The notes beneath the pieces were generated by a model that did no database searches, was not told where the DNA came from, and saw only the letters and a list, made by a program, of their open reading frames with translations. From the NCBI GenBank assembly GCA_023362775.1, contig JALMGJ010000001.1, forward strand, positions 61,163,501-61,227,500: a stretch of DNA of 64,000 nt, in the 5' to 3' direction. How positions within the stretch are numbered: the stretch's first letter is position 1; every line of letters starts with the position of its first letter. This stretch comes from Charina bottae (taxonomy: Eukaryota; Chordata; Lepidosauria; Squamata; Charinaidae). The translations under genes were made by a program, and so were the position numbers. Positions 34,614 through 45,689 of this stretch are shown piece after piece.

Positions 34614-34690
34614 TTTTATTTATTGATTTATTTAATTTTAATCCCGCCTTTATTATTTTTATAAATAACTCAAGGTGGTGTATTAACATC
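34614..34690 (-). repeat. LINE/SINE 3' tail fragment
   Basis: tttaatcccgcctttattat, then aataactcaaggtggtg, is the reverse complement of the tail of the composite SINE ending at about 59375 (caccttgagttatttataaa, then aaaggcggga). Confidence 0.7.
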
Positions 34691-35468
34691 TGTGTTCTGA
34701 AAGGTATTTCAGATGGATTTTTTTAAAAAATAGTCATAATCCAAGATGTGATTCTGGGTAAATCTTTAATAAATGTGCTTAGTCAATGTGAACATTGTAT
34801 GTATATATTTATTCAGAAGTAAGGACAGATGCACTGGAATGAGATTTTCTATATAGGATTGCAGCCTAAATTAAGGCCTTTAAATAACATTAATTTCCAC
34901 TAAATGTATTTTGATTTCATTTGAATCATTTTGAGAGTCCTTAATTTTAAACTTTAAATCCATGCTTTTAAAAACAGTTGGGAATTTAGATACTGTAAAG
35001 GCATGTGTCCGTCTCAGGTTCAGTATAAACCAACCAAATTAAACACTTTTAGAGCCTGTTCTTTAGGACCAAACACAAATTACAGTTTTCTTCACAAGTG
35101 CAGTTGGAAAAATGAGAGCTATTCATCCAGCACTTCAAACTGTGTCACTGAATAAAACAATCAGGAGTCAGGCTGATTACATGGGGTTTTCCTATTCTCT
35201 TGGAGGGTGATTTCCAAATGATTACTGTGAGGGGGGAAGCTGTAGTGGATTCCTGCATTGCGGAGGAAATTTCAAGAGATTATCTCCAAGATCCCTTTCT
35301 ATGAAAGTTCCATACCATTATTTATTTATTTGCTTAATATGCTGCCTGACTCCCAGCAAAACATGATAACATCATACTGCCAACTGTTTCTGTAATTAGG
35401 CATTGCACTAGAGAACATGCAACTAGAAATATGGCTGTTATCTGGGGCAACAAGATTAATACTTAAGG

Positions 35469-35671
35469 CAGAGCTTTCCAAACTCTCTGTCGGGACACAT
35501 TAGTGTGTCGGCTGCAGTGTCTGGGTGTGTCGCGGCTGCTGCTGCCTCTGAGCCCTGACAGGATTCCACGCAGGTCCTAGTGCCTGCCTTGTGCCCTGCT
35601 GTAAGAGTGTGTCGCGAAATGATGCATGTCTAAAAAGTGTGTCACCAACATGAAAAGTTTGGAAAGCTCTG
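35469..35671. mobile_element. hAT MITE (CAGAGCTTTCCAAAC family), copy 2
   Basis: 203 bp between the 8-bp duplication acttaagg (35461-35468, 35672-35679). It is internally the reverse complement of copy 1, with gtgtgtcgcgaaatgatgca and ctagtgcctgccttgtgccc. Both ends carry the inverted repeats. Confidence 0.94.
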
Positions 35672-37380
35672 ACTTAAGGTAATATCTAACTGAAGTCTGA
35701 AAGAAATTGGTGAAAAAAGTGATGGAATAAAATATGTCACTTGCTTATGGAGGAAAAAAATATATTTGCAGATACTTGTGTTGGCATCATCAGTTGGTTT
35801 TGAAAATATATTAAAATGTCAGTGTTTTCATTGTAAAAAAATAAAAAAAATCAGACAAGCAGCTTACCAAGGTTCCAAGTGAATTGATTTCCCTTTTCTT
35901 TTTGCCATTTTTCCTTTCAGATCTCTGATACTCAGTTATGACTCAATCGTTGTCATGTTCTTTAAACTGAATTTAGAAGACCTTGCATTTTTTTTCTTTA
36001 AAAGCTCAATAAAACTATGTATGGGAAGCTTTGTGCTTAGTGAAGTGAGATGCTAGTTTTCGGAGAACAAATCCATTCCCTTGAAACTAAGTTTTCTAAG
36101 CTGTAATACTTACAGTGGCAGAGTGGTATGTAGACAAGAACTTCCAAGATATGAAAGCTTTGTTTCATTTTCCATTGCTTTCAAGATGAGTAAATGTGTT
36201 GGAGAATGTCATCATTTTGAGAATAAGGAAGTTGTTTCCATAGGAAAGACCTAGTCCTTGGGCAATGAACTAACAACTACTAATACTGAGAATACTGCAA
36301 GTGGTGATTCAGTCACAGAGATAGACAGATTTATGGCAGTCATGTAGATTCTGTATTGATTCCTGATTGATGTGAAAGTTGAAGACATCGCGAGCCATCT
36401 AGATAAGCTGATGGACAATCTTGGCAAGAAGGCAAGATCTGCCCCTATTACAGAAGATACAGGATAGCTATCTGAGCTTGTATTGAGCTTCTCAGGAAAG
36501 GAATTGGAACCATTGATACAAGGTAACAGGAGTAGATATTCTAGGATGTCTTGAGAAATTGCACAGTAACAAATCACAAGGTCCTGGTGGCATTCACCTG
36601 AGAGTTTCTTAAGTCAAATGTAGAATTGCTGACCTCTCAATTAAAATATGTAATATATGCCTCAAATTGAGCTCATTGCTAGAGGACTGGTAGTTAGGGA
36701 TTATAGGCTGGTCCATTTATCACCTGTTTCAGCAAAATGGTAGAAACAATAATCAAATAATGAAATAAGTATATAGAAGAACAAATCTTTATGAAGGAAA
36801 ATCAGCATGGATTCCATATAGATAAACTCTGCTGTGCCAACCTTCTGCAGTTTATTGAGAATGCCAATAGGCACATGAGTATGGGTGATCCTGCCAACAT
36901 TGTATACCTGGAATTTCAAAGAGCCTTTCAAATGTTCCTCATCAAAAAGTCTGTGTAAGCTTAGAAGTCATGGGATAAGAGGCTGTGTCCTTTTATGGAT
37001 TGTTAAGCAAAGAGTAGGAATAAATGGGCAATTTTCTCAGAAGGAAGTAAGACAAGCCCCTCAAAGTTCTGTGTTGAGCCTGGTGTTTTTTAACCTCTTC
37101 ATAGGTGATCTTGACTAATTGGTAAGCAATAGCTGGCCATGTTTGTCAGTGATACCAGATGATTCAGAGATTTGGAGAACTCCAGAAGGATCCCTCTAAA
37201 CACGGGTGAATGTTCAATCAAATGGCAAAGGCAATTCAAGTAAATGTAAAATAAGCACATTGGGACACCCTCCCCCCATTTCATACTTATATGGATGCAG
37301 GTTAGAACTGTCTGTAAGTAACCAAGATAAAGGCCTTGGGTCATAATGGATAGCTCACTGAACATGTCGACTCAGAGTGT

Positions 37381-37547
37381 TGTTCATTCATTCAGTCGCT
37401 TCCGACTCTTCGTGACTTCATGGACCAGCCCACGCCAGAGCTTCCTGTCGGCCGCCGCCATCCACAGCTCCCCTACGGTCGAGTCCGTCACCTCCAGAAT
37501 ATCATCCATCCATCTTGCCCTTGGTCAGCCCCTCTTCCTTTTGCCTT
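37381..37547 (-). mobile_element. BovB LINE 3' end fragment
   Basis: gttcattcattcagtcgctt, then gacttcatggaccagcccac, to cttcctt-ttgcctt is colinear with the start of the copy at 10025-11072. It interrupts the CR1 remnant. The gactcagagtgt duplication is at 37369-37380 and 37575-37586, with extra tandem units of about 10 bp between the fragment and the right copy. Confidence 0.88.
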
Positions 37548-37586
37548 CAGAGTGACTCAGAGTGACTTCAGAGTGACTCAGAGTGT
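37548..37586 (+). repeat. Tandem cagagtgact repeat at a BovB junction
   Basis: About four imperfect copies of cagagtgact lie at the right junction. They are derived from the target duplication sequence gactcagagtgt. Confidence 0.8.
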
Positions 37587-38676
37587 AGCAACTAAGAAAA
37601 AGACAAATTTCTTGGAGGGGTCATTGGGAAAGGGACTGAAAATTATAATGCCTTAATACAAAGCTCATCCAGGTCTGTGTTACAGCTGCATCTGGAATAA
37701 CATGTATAGTTCTGGTTGCCACATTTGAAAAAAAGATTTAATAAAGCTGGAAATAGTGCAGGAGAAGGAAGGCAGCAAAAGTGATCCAGAGGTTTTCTTA
37801 CAAGAATGTTTGGGACTCTTTAGCTTAGAAAAAAGGCAATGGAGGTAGGGCACAATTGAGGTATATAAAAATATTCATGGCATGAAGGAAGTACATAAGG
37901 AGACATATTTCTGCATAATTCAAAATACTAGGACCAGAGATCATCCAATGAAGCTGATTGGAAATAGGCCTGTTGAAGGTTATTAGTCTTGAAGATTCAG
38001 TATTTCTTCTGGATGTGGGGCAGCATACCTCCAAATACCAGTTGCAGGGAAATAGCAGTAGGAGATGATAACTCTCCATCTCCTGCTTGTGAGCACCCTA
38101 GAACCATCTGGTTGACTACTGTGATAAAACAAAATGTTGGACTAAGATGGGCCTTAGTTCGACGCAGAAAAGCTATCCTGACGTTCTTATGGCAGCGTGG
38201 TGGGATTTCTTTTCATGTACTGTTTTAACAAATTAAGTTGCATGGAAATTGGGGTATATACAGTAGTAGCTGAAATATCAGCACTTGGACATCTAAGACA
38301 TCTGAAAGTTGCATATCATATGTGAGTAAGCTGTCCATATGTGGAATGGTTTGGTAAAGGTTCAGGAAAACAACTTTCTCCTCAGACCACATACTCTTCT
38401 TTAAGTGAATGTGTTGAATTCCTGCTGTTTCTCTAATTCTCTTTCTTAGTGAATAACTACGAGAGCATGAACCAAAGTGATTTATTATATCATCATATTT
38501 CTTTACCACCCATCTCGTATTGCAAGGAGTCTGGGCGATTTTTTTTATTCCTGTTTCTGTTTGAAGATTGTCTAACCTACCAACCCACTCCTTTCACTAA
38601 TGAGTATGCACAAGGCAAGAGGGGGAAAAAGTGCACTCAACATTTGACCACACTTTTCTTTTTATATCTTTTTTAG

Positions 38677-38872
38677 ATTGGAGGCAAATGTAATTGCAAA
38701 AGACATGTGTTTGGCAGACAATGCAATCAGTGCCAGGAAGGATTCTACAACCTACAAGAGTTCAACCCTTATGGCTGCAGCCCCTGTAGCTGTAATGCCT
38801 CTGGGACAGTCGATGGAGATACTACCTGTCACCAAAATTCAGGCCAGTGCAAGTGCAAAGAAAATGTTATCG
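38677..38872 (+). CDS. USH2A: USH2A exon 12: rest of LE module 3, start of LE module 4
   Basis: This 196-bp exon has acceptor atcttttttag and donor gtaggt. It starts in phase 0 with IGGKCNCKRHVFGRQCNQC, closes module 3 at PYGC and opens module 4 with SPCSCNASGTVDGDTTC to CKCKENVI. It ends one base into a glycine codon. Length and phase equal human exon 12. The donor gtaggt deviates from gtaagt. Confidence 0.97.
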
Positions 38873-40229
38873 GTAGGTGCCAGGCAAGAATCTACATCTA
38901 GACATCTTTTCTTTTTCAGGACATAAAATACTTGATGCCAAAAAAATTGAAAACCAAATCAGACATGCCGTTTTCATGAGAACTTAGGCAAATCTGATTT
39001 AGCAGCATATAATTATTGAATACTCCTACCAAATTACAGCCTAATATAGGTATAACCTGCTATTCAGATTTTTCTGTATTTAGCAGAGATTTGTAGGTAT
39101 CCCAACAATGCCCATTTTTGAGTAGTAAAATGTAACATATTATGTTTAGTCTTATTAGAAAGATTTATTTTGGAGAACAGCATTTTTTCATAGTGTAACA
39201 AATCTAATGAGCTTTTAGCTGAGTTTCTGTGTCAGTTTTCATAGGGCAAATGGATTTTTCCTCAAAATATTTTGTACTATAGGGTCTTTTGTAATAATTT
39301 CTGTCTGTCCGTCATTCATTCTTTATAATATTTTAAAGTACTATGAAATGCAAAAGCCAATAGAATTCCATTGAACCTATGCACGTCTGGGTGTTTTTTT
39401 TTTATCATGGGCCATGTAACTTTAATTTTTTAATTCAGTGTCAAGTTGGTTATAATAAACTGCAACCTTCTGGGTTATTTATCATTTTTTAACAAGACAT
39501 GCTTTTTTGTTTGCTATTCCCACAGGATTTTTCCAGAAATTACATTTGATTATAGCAATTTATTATTTCTAACATATTTGAGGGGAGCCACGTCTATGTA
39601 ACGACAAAATTTATCAAGTTCCCAAAATATAAAGTGCATATAATGCACTTTGAAATGTTGATAAATGGGAATAATATGCAAGAGTGGTTTTTTGTTTGTT
39701 TTGTTTGTTTTTTTTGATGAAAGTAATTCTACATCTCCCATACATGTGATTTTTTTTAAAAAAAATCACACATAATATTAATATCCTTCCATTATAATCT
39801 GTTTTACTTTAGAAATAATATAGCATATGCTGGTGATAAAAGTGTTAAAATACCAACAAGTTTTCCTATTATTGAAGTCTACATTAAGTCTTCTGCGAGC
39901 TATTTCTGAATACAAGGCTAGGGTTTTTGTTTTTGTTTTTTTAGAAATTATTTATTTCAAAGCACTTGTGCAACTAGTGTATAGGCTGGCAGAATGAAAT
40001 GACAAAGCTTATTCTGGACTGAAGTATGCGAAAAGGTGTTGTTTGGGGGGGAGGGGGAGGGGGTTGTTTGTTTCTTTGCCATAAACTAGTTAAAATGTTT
40101 TTTAAAAAATCTTAACATACCATTATTTTTTGTGAGTAAAGTAGAATCTTTATATAGTCTCCTAACATTCTAAACAAAATTATTAGATGTAATTTCAATC
40201 ATTTAGCTGAATAATTACTCAGAAAGGTG

Positions 40230-40286
40230 TGGGCTGGTCCATGAAGTCACAAAGAGTCGGAAGCGACTGAACGAATAAACAACAAC
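40230..40286 (+). mobile_element. BovB LINE 3' terminal scrap
   Basis: gctggtccatgaagtcacaa, then agagtcggaagcgactgaac, ending aacaacaac. This matches the last ~55 bp of BovB. No clear target duplication. Confidence 0.8.
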
Positions 40287-40587
40287 AGGGGAAAGAAACA
40301 AGAAGTGTACATCCCTATAATTTTATTAAGGGATTATAATAAACATTGGGAGGTTCTGTTATACTTTTAAATTTTACATAGAGGATCATAGTGCTTTCTA
40401 TATACAGCATTGAACAAACTGAACAAAACTGTACGTGGGTGGAGGTAGACTCTAACAAAGGCATTTCAGATGCACTGGGCACCTATTCTTGATGTGAGAA
40501 CAAGGTCAGAAAACACACAGAAAGCATTAAACTTACAAAGTCATCTTGAAAATGAATAAGGGTAAAATGATTAGTGCTTAATATCTA

Positions 40588-40611
40588 AACACACACACAC
40601 ACACACACACA
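40588..40611. repeat. (AC)n microsatellite
   Basis: Twelve AC units. Confidence 0.97.
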
Positions 40612-40730
40612 TATTTGTGGAGAAAATATTTGCCTAATGTTTGGGGAAAACATTCTATCACTGTAGTACCATCACTGAAAAGTTCTTACTTAACTACTTG
40701 CTCATTGTATTGTTTATCTATTATGTAGAT

Positions 40731-41060
40731 CAGGGCTTTCCAAAGTTCTGCCGCTGGTGATACACCAGTGGCGACGGCGGCGGCAGCGCGGCGGTGGCGC
40801 GCGCGCATGGGGGCGGCGCGGGGGGGTTGCATGTGCACGGCGGCGGCGCGGGGGGGCATGTGGCGGCATGTGGCGGCGCACGCGTGCACGGTGGCAGCAC
40901 GGAGGGGCATGCGGCAGTGCGCGCGTGTATGGTGGCGGCGGCAGCGGCTCCCGCTGCCGCCGTGCACGCGCGCGTCGCCACTTCCGGGTGGTGTGGCGAC
41001 ACACCACGCTGTGTGTGGCGACACACTTTTGTGTCGTGACACACAGTTTAGAAAGCTCTG
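40731..41060. mobile_element. hAT MITE (CAGAGCTTTCCAAAC family), copy 3, with CpG-rich core
   Basis: The ends cagggctttccaaagttc and cagtttagaaagctctg are bracketed by the 8-bp duplication atgtagat (40723-40730, 41061-41068). The 330-bp element is the longest of the five. Its interior (about 40770-40990) is built of variable ggcggcg, gcgcgcgc and catgtggcggc units and is packed with CpG in an AT-rich intron. A palindromic stretch ggcagcggctcccgctgcc sits near 40938. The outer gcgacacac motifs match the sister copies. Long open frames inside are by-products of composition. Confidence 0.92.
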
Positions 41061-41068
41061 ATGTAGAT

Positions 41069-41131
41069 AATAGAGTCCCTCCTTGAGGGGGAGACAGGCG
41101 GTCATAGAAATTTAATAATAAATAAATAAAT
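41069..41131. repeat. LINE/SINE 3' tail fragment
   Basis: agagtccctccttgaggggg, then gacaggcggtcatagaaatt, and AATAAATA repeats, directly after MITE copy 3. Confidence 0.65.
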
Positions 41132-42120
41132 GTATCAGATTTATATTTCATCTTTTGTTTGGGAAAGCAGTGTACGAAGTGTTTCCTCCCATCAATCCAT
41201 TAGGCAGGGCATCAACCTCCAAACTTTCATTATCTGTGTATAAAGTAAGCCATCTGACTTACCTGTAGAAGGGTAAGAAGCACACTCTTCTTCTTCTTTT
41301 TTCCTACTGAACAAAATATTGAAAGAGTCTACATGAAATATGTGTATGTATTTTAAATAAATATGTGAGTACTTAAAAAAAAGGCTGGTTGTATAGTAGA
41401 AGTAACCTTAGAGTCTGTTGTCACGGTATCAGTTTAAACAAGCCTGATAACAGAAAATGTAACTAAGCACTACAGTGTTATAGAGTATGCGCTGTTTGAG
41501 TTAACACAACTGTTAAATCTTACTAATGATCCTATCACTGCTAAAATACATTAGCACCAATAATTTTATTAAAGTAGGTCATTTATCTAGAATAAAGAAG
41601 GGAGAAGAATGTGAATTAAATGCCAAGCGTGCTAACTCCCCTGTACTTGTTAACAGTGAATGGGATGCCCTGTGGGTCTTTCCTGGTATCGTTAGGAATA
41701 GATTACCTGTCAGGAATATGTATGGCGTATTCAAATAAGCACGGTGCATATTTTTAAAACTGATACGATATGAATCCGTGTAGACCAATTTTAATAGTTC
41801 AAAATGAGTCATAATTCTTGTTAACAATACAGTTATTTTTAAAATTTGCAGCAATAGTGGTCTTTTTTTATTTTCCTTATTGAAATTAAATGATATGCCT
41901 TAGGTGAGCCATTCATCACTGCTGAAAGAACTTGCCTTCTGTTGGAGTTCTCCACTTTTTGTCCATATCTAATATGTTTCCCACTGTTTGGGGATTTGTT
42001 TTTTCAACATACAATATTCTAAGTATAAATTTGTGTGGTTATGCAACTTTCTGAAAGGATGAACATGTTTGTTAAAACAGGGAACTCCTGATTTATTTAA
42101 TTTACCATGTGGTACAACCA

Positions 42121-42241
42121 CATGACCGTGGAAGCGTCTTCAGACAACGCTGGCTCTTCGGCTAACAAACGGAGATGAGCACTGGCCCCTAGAGTCGGAC
42201 ACGACTGCACAAATGTGCGGGGGGAACCTTTACCTTTTTTT
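42121..42241 (+). mobile_element. tRNA-derived SINE (family A), 5'-truncated
   Basis: Only the 3' third is present: catgaccgtggaagcgtctt to ctagagtcggacacgactgc and gtgcggggggaacctttacc. The 8-bp duplication tacaacca lies at 42113-42120 and 42242-42249, showing it inserted already truncated. Confidence 0.93.
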
Positions 42242-42406
42242 TACAACCAATTGGACAATAACAATTTCATTTTATTTTTAAAATAAAGAATTCAGCATAA
42301 AAACGTTCATTATTTTTAAAGTGGGAAAGCATTTCTCAATTTATTTCCTAGACCTATACATTAATAGATTGTATATTCCCTGAAAATTAAAAAAAAATGC
42401 ATAAAG

Positions 42407-42647
42407 CAGGGTTTTCCAAACTTTTCACGTTGGTGACACACCAACGGCAGCGTGCAAAAACCCGGAAGCGCTGCTGCCACTGCAGCACAGCATCCTGGTG
42501 TGTCGCGCGAAAACCTGGAAGCGCTGATGGCCCGCTGCCACACATGGCAGCAGCAGCACGCCATCAGCGCTTCCGGGTTTTCTTGCGACACACCTGGGCC
42601 CCGCAGGCGACACAGTACTGTGTCGCAACAAAGTTTGGAAAGCTATG
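42407..42647. mobile_element. hAT MITE (CAGAGCTTTCCAAAC family), copy 4
   Basis: 241 bp with ends cagggttttccaaactttt and agtttggaaagctatg. The 8-bp duplication gcataaag is at 42399-42406 and 42648-42655. The interior has two inverted blocks around aacccggaagcgctg and cagcgcttccgggttt, so it can fold on itself. Confidence 0.93.
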
Positions 42648-43111
42648 GCATAAAGTGTCTTCAAGGCAGCTTAAACTGTAACTTTCAAAAGAAAACTGAT
42701 AGAGGCATCTTGCACTGTTGTGGTCCTTTCCTTTTCCTTTTTTTCCTTTTTCCTTCAAACTTAAAGTGTAATCCCATTATTTTATGGATATTTCTAGAAG
42801 ATATATTGGTTTTGCTGCCACCATTTGCTGATTGGGAATTGTTTTGTTTTTGTTTTTGTTTCTGTTTTTTTGTTTTTCTTTATATACATATAGTATATCT
42901 GAGGTAATATGACTTGGTAGAACATGGAGAAGATATAGACCAGTACAGTCACTGTTTTAACATTTAACCAAGGAATCAAATTAATTTTATTAAATAACTT
43001 AAAACAGATTGTAAACATGGTTCTTTAATATTACAATTCAGGTTGACTGAAAGTATTCTCTTAGCTTGCACTACAGAATGACTCCTAGTCATTTATATTT
43101 TACTGGCACTA

Positions 43112-43196
43112 AATATATATAGAGTTCCCTGTTGGGGGAGATGGGCGGTCATATAAGTGAAATAAATAAACAAACAAACAAACAAACAAACAAACC
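43112..43196. repeat. LINE/SINE 3' tail with (AAAC)n
   Basis: agagttccctgttgggggag, then atgggcggtcatataagt, ending in an AAAC repeat. Confidence 0.65.
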
Positions 43197-43546
43197 TAAC
43201 ACTCTGATAAAAAGAAGGTTTTCTTAGGACTAGGATCTGAGCTTCCCCTAGATCTATCCTTCCACCCACATCTCCCAAATCCCCCTCTTCAGTTCCCCCT
43301 CCTTTCAGAATGTAAACTGGGAGGTGTCATGCTGTGAGTGATCGTTCTAATACCCAGTCATCATAAGGCCCATGTTGAAATATCAAAAACATGTTTTTTT
43401 GGCTTCAAATGTATTATAGATACAAACAGAATAAATTGGTGACAAGAAAAGGAGACCTTTGGTGATGTGAAGAGTGGTCCCCATTTGCATCTGTATTTAC
43501 TTGTAGTAATTTATTTATTATTTTGGTATTGATTAATATTGTAGAT

Positions 43547-43681
43547 CAGTGTTTCTCAACCTTGGCAACTTTAGGATGTGTGGACTTCAACTCCCAGAAT
43601 TCCCCAGCCAGCCATGCTGGCTGGGGAATTCTGGGAGTTGAAGTCCACACATCTTAAAGTTGCCAAGGTTGAGAAACACTG
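43547..43681. mobile_element. Palindromic hAT MITE, near-perfect
   Basis: A 135-bp palindrome with ends cagtgtttctcaaccttgg and ccaaggttgagaaacactg. The arms contain gtggacttcaactcccagaa and its complement, and the centre is ccagccagccatgctggctgg. The 8-bp duplication ttgtagat lies at 43539-43546 and 43682-43689. The ends match the Charlie-type hAT pattern. Relatives are at 19257, 26661 and 49207. Confidence 0.94.
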
Positions 43682-44405
43682 TTGTAGATACTTACTTTTG
43701 CCATTATATATTGTCTCTTTTAAATATATTTTAAAACGTATTGTTTGGTTTTAAAAAAAGAACATAAATAAAAAATCACAGTTGAAACTGGTACAAAGAA
43801 GAGGTGAAAGAAAGAGGGGCTTGTTTTTGTAAACTTTAGCAGCTCTGTATTGTTTACCATTCTCTGTGCAGACAAGGTGAGATTAATGGAGACTCTCTGC
43901 TTCTAAAGCATGTGCTCTATGACTGCACATGGCATTGACAACTCAGTTGCTTTCCATACATTTCAGGTGGTCAGTGATCCCAACTCCAGTAGCAACTCTA
44001 GGGCTCATCCTCTTGTGTCTCCCCTTTGGATTACACTGTAAACCAACTGACACATTACACTGAAACATCCTCTTGTGTCTCCCCCTTTTGGATTACACTG
44101 TATTTTATGGATGAACGGGGTATGTTTTGTTCTGGTATGTTATAGCTTGTAGCTGGGTTTGCTTCTGTGAATTGTTATTTAGACTAGTTGGCTTTTTCAC
44201 AGACCTTCTGTAGAGCTTTCAGTCAAAGGGGCAGGTAATAGTAAGGGTTGGCCTAGATGTTATATTCTTTCCCCCCATTGTTTTTCCATTTGAGGATTGC
44301 TAGAGTGTGATGTACAAGCTCTTGTTGTTCAGTTCTGATTCAGATGCAACGTAAGATATTTACATTATTTTATTATTATTTTTAATAAGAAATTTCTCTT
44401 TTTAG

Positions 44406-45047
44406 GTCTCAGGTGTGATCAGTGCAAGTTTGGATATAAACTCATCCAGAATATTAAGCAAGATGGGTGTGAGCCTTGCCTGTGTAACATCCATGGTTCC
44501 ATGAACAATGTCTGTAATCCTTCCACTGGACAGTGCACTTGTAAAAAAGGGGTTAAAGGATTTCATTGTGATACCTGCATTGATGGCTTTTATTGGATGG
44601 ATGCTTTTGGCTGCAAACCTTGTCATTGTCAAATAGCAGGATCAGTTTCTGGTACAGTGTGTGATCCCAAAACAGGAAAGTGTATTTGTAAGCCTAACTT
44701 TGGTGGAAGGCAATGTGATGACTGCCTAAATGGATATTATAAAGAATGGCAAAAGGATGCCTTATTCTGTATGCCATGTAACTGTGACAAGTCTGGCTCT
44801 GTAAATGGCTCTTTAGTGTGTGACAAATTGACAGGACAGTGTCTTTGCAAATCTGGTGTCACAGCTCTTCAGTGCAATCAATGCAGGCCCTCTATGTATA
44901 ACCTTACTGCTCAAAATATTCTTGGCTGCATGGCTTGTGACTGTGATCCTCTAGGGACACTGCCAGGATCAGCATGTGACCAAAGCAGTGGTCAGTGTAT
45001 TTGCCAGCCTCACCGCCACGGAAGGAGGTGTGAAAAATGTAAGCCAG
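44406..45047 (+). CDS. USH2A: USH2A exon 13: LE modules 4 (end) to 8 (most)
   Basis: This is the large 642-bp exon, with acceptor ctctttttag and donor gtaaga, phase 1 at both ends. It encodes 214 residues with the repeated CxC...CxxC...C pattern of laminin EGF modules. It holds the end of module 4 (LRCDQCKFGY), all of modules 5, 6 and 7 (starting EPCLCNIHG, KPCHCQIAG and MPCNCDKSG), and most of module 8 (MACDCDPLG to CEKCKP). Human exon 13 has the same length and carries the commonest Usher mutations. The cysteine mutated in humans (Cys759) is conserved at 44513-44515. The codon matching human Glu767, site of the frequent single-base deletion, reads Thr here (44537-44539). Confidence 0.98.
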
Positions 45048-45454
45048 GTAAGAAAAGATGAGCAAAAACATCATTATGTTTTGTAAATCCCTAATCAGAT
45101 TCTGTGTATTCCAATCTTGCAAGCTGTATTGTATGTAAAATATTTATTTCCTTATTAATTTTTGTTATAGGAAATCTTCACTAAGCATGTTGGATATATC
45201 CATTCATGTCAGGAGGAACTAATATAAATATATATTATTTTGAATCAGAGGTTATAGTGTCAAAAGGACATACTGAGGTTAGCAAGACTGGCTGGACAAG
45301 TCTAATCAAGCACATCTTTTGTTAGGCAATTACAGGGTATTTTGCCATACTGTTATTTCAGTTCCATTGAATTCTCACTTTAAAAATGTGCAGAGAGGTA
45401 CTACATTTGTGCTCTGAAGCTCCTTATCAGAATCAAATCCCAAGGATTTCACGA

Positions 45455-45680
45455 TGGATGGATGGATTGATCGATTGATTACATGCCATCAAGTTGGTGT
45501 TGACTCTTAGTGATAAATAGATAATCCTTCCTTAGGATAATTTGTCCCTAACCTGGCCCTTCAGTTCTTCCAGTGGTGAACCCACTGTCACTGTAATTAA
45601 GTCCATCCACCTTGCTGCTGTTTGTTGTCTTTTCTTCCACCTGAAGGGACAGATTGGGAACAGATCATCCTGGAGAAGGT
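45455..45680 (-). mobile_element. RTE-type LINE, C-terminal end, degenerate
   Basis: Read on the minus strand, the segment encodes traces of the BovB/RTE C-terminus: WMDSITV-like text, then a duplicated 'VEDR' region, then a TKSQHQLDG-like end. On the plus strand it shows gccatcaagttggtgttgac and cttagtgataaatagataat. It differs from the other BovB copies, so probably another RTE lineage. Confidence 0.6.
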
Positions 45681-45689
45681 CTATTTACA

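Larger units (their letters stand above)
36550..38210 (+). mobile_element. CR1 LINE reverse transcriptase remnant, interrupted
   Basis: Plus-strand pieces read NIVYLEFQRAF, then LRSHGIRGCVLLWIVKQRVGINGQFSQ, and SVLSLVFFNLFIGDLD. These recall the CR1 RT blocks around LDFSKAFD and GVPQGSVLGP. After the break at 37369-37586 the C-terminal part continues (KKKTNFLEGSL, then MPYKALI-like text). Many stops and shifts make it an old pseudogene. Limits are approximate. Confidence 0.8.
31813..38676 (+). other. USH2A: USH2A intron 11
   Basis: This 6.9-kb intron contains two hAT MITEs (32186-32432, 35469-35671), a purine-rich simple repeat (32448-32500), a short LINE/SINE tail (34614-34690) and a degenerate CR1 element (about 36550-38210) interrupted by a BovB fragment. 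The stretches 32501-34613, 34691-35460 and 35680-36549 show nothing I recognise. Confidence 0.85.
38873..44405 (+). other. USH2A: USH2A intron 12
   Basis: This 5.5-kb intron contains a BovB scrap (40230-40286), an AC repeat (40588-40611), two hAT MITEs (40731-41060, 42407-42647), two LINE/SINE tails (41069-41131, 43112-43196), a truncated SINE (42121-42241) and a palindromic hAT MITE (43547-43681). A partial direct duplication of about 35 bp (cctcttgtgtctcccc block) lies at 44007-44041 and 44067-44102. I see nothing else, notably in 38873-40229. Confidence 0.85.

Noticed and set aside
40686..41151. Several overlapping open frames of about 80-145 codons on both strands
   Set aside because: They are Arg-, His-, Pro- and Ala-rich products of the CpG repeat core of a MITE. 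All frames are open because of composition, and none has a protein signature.
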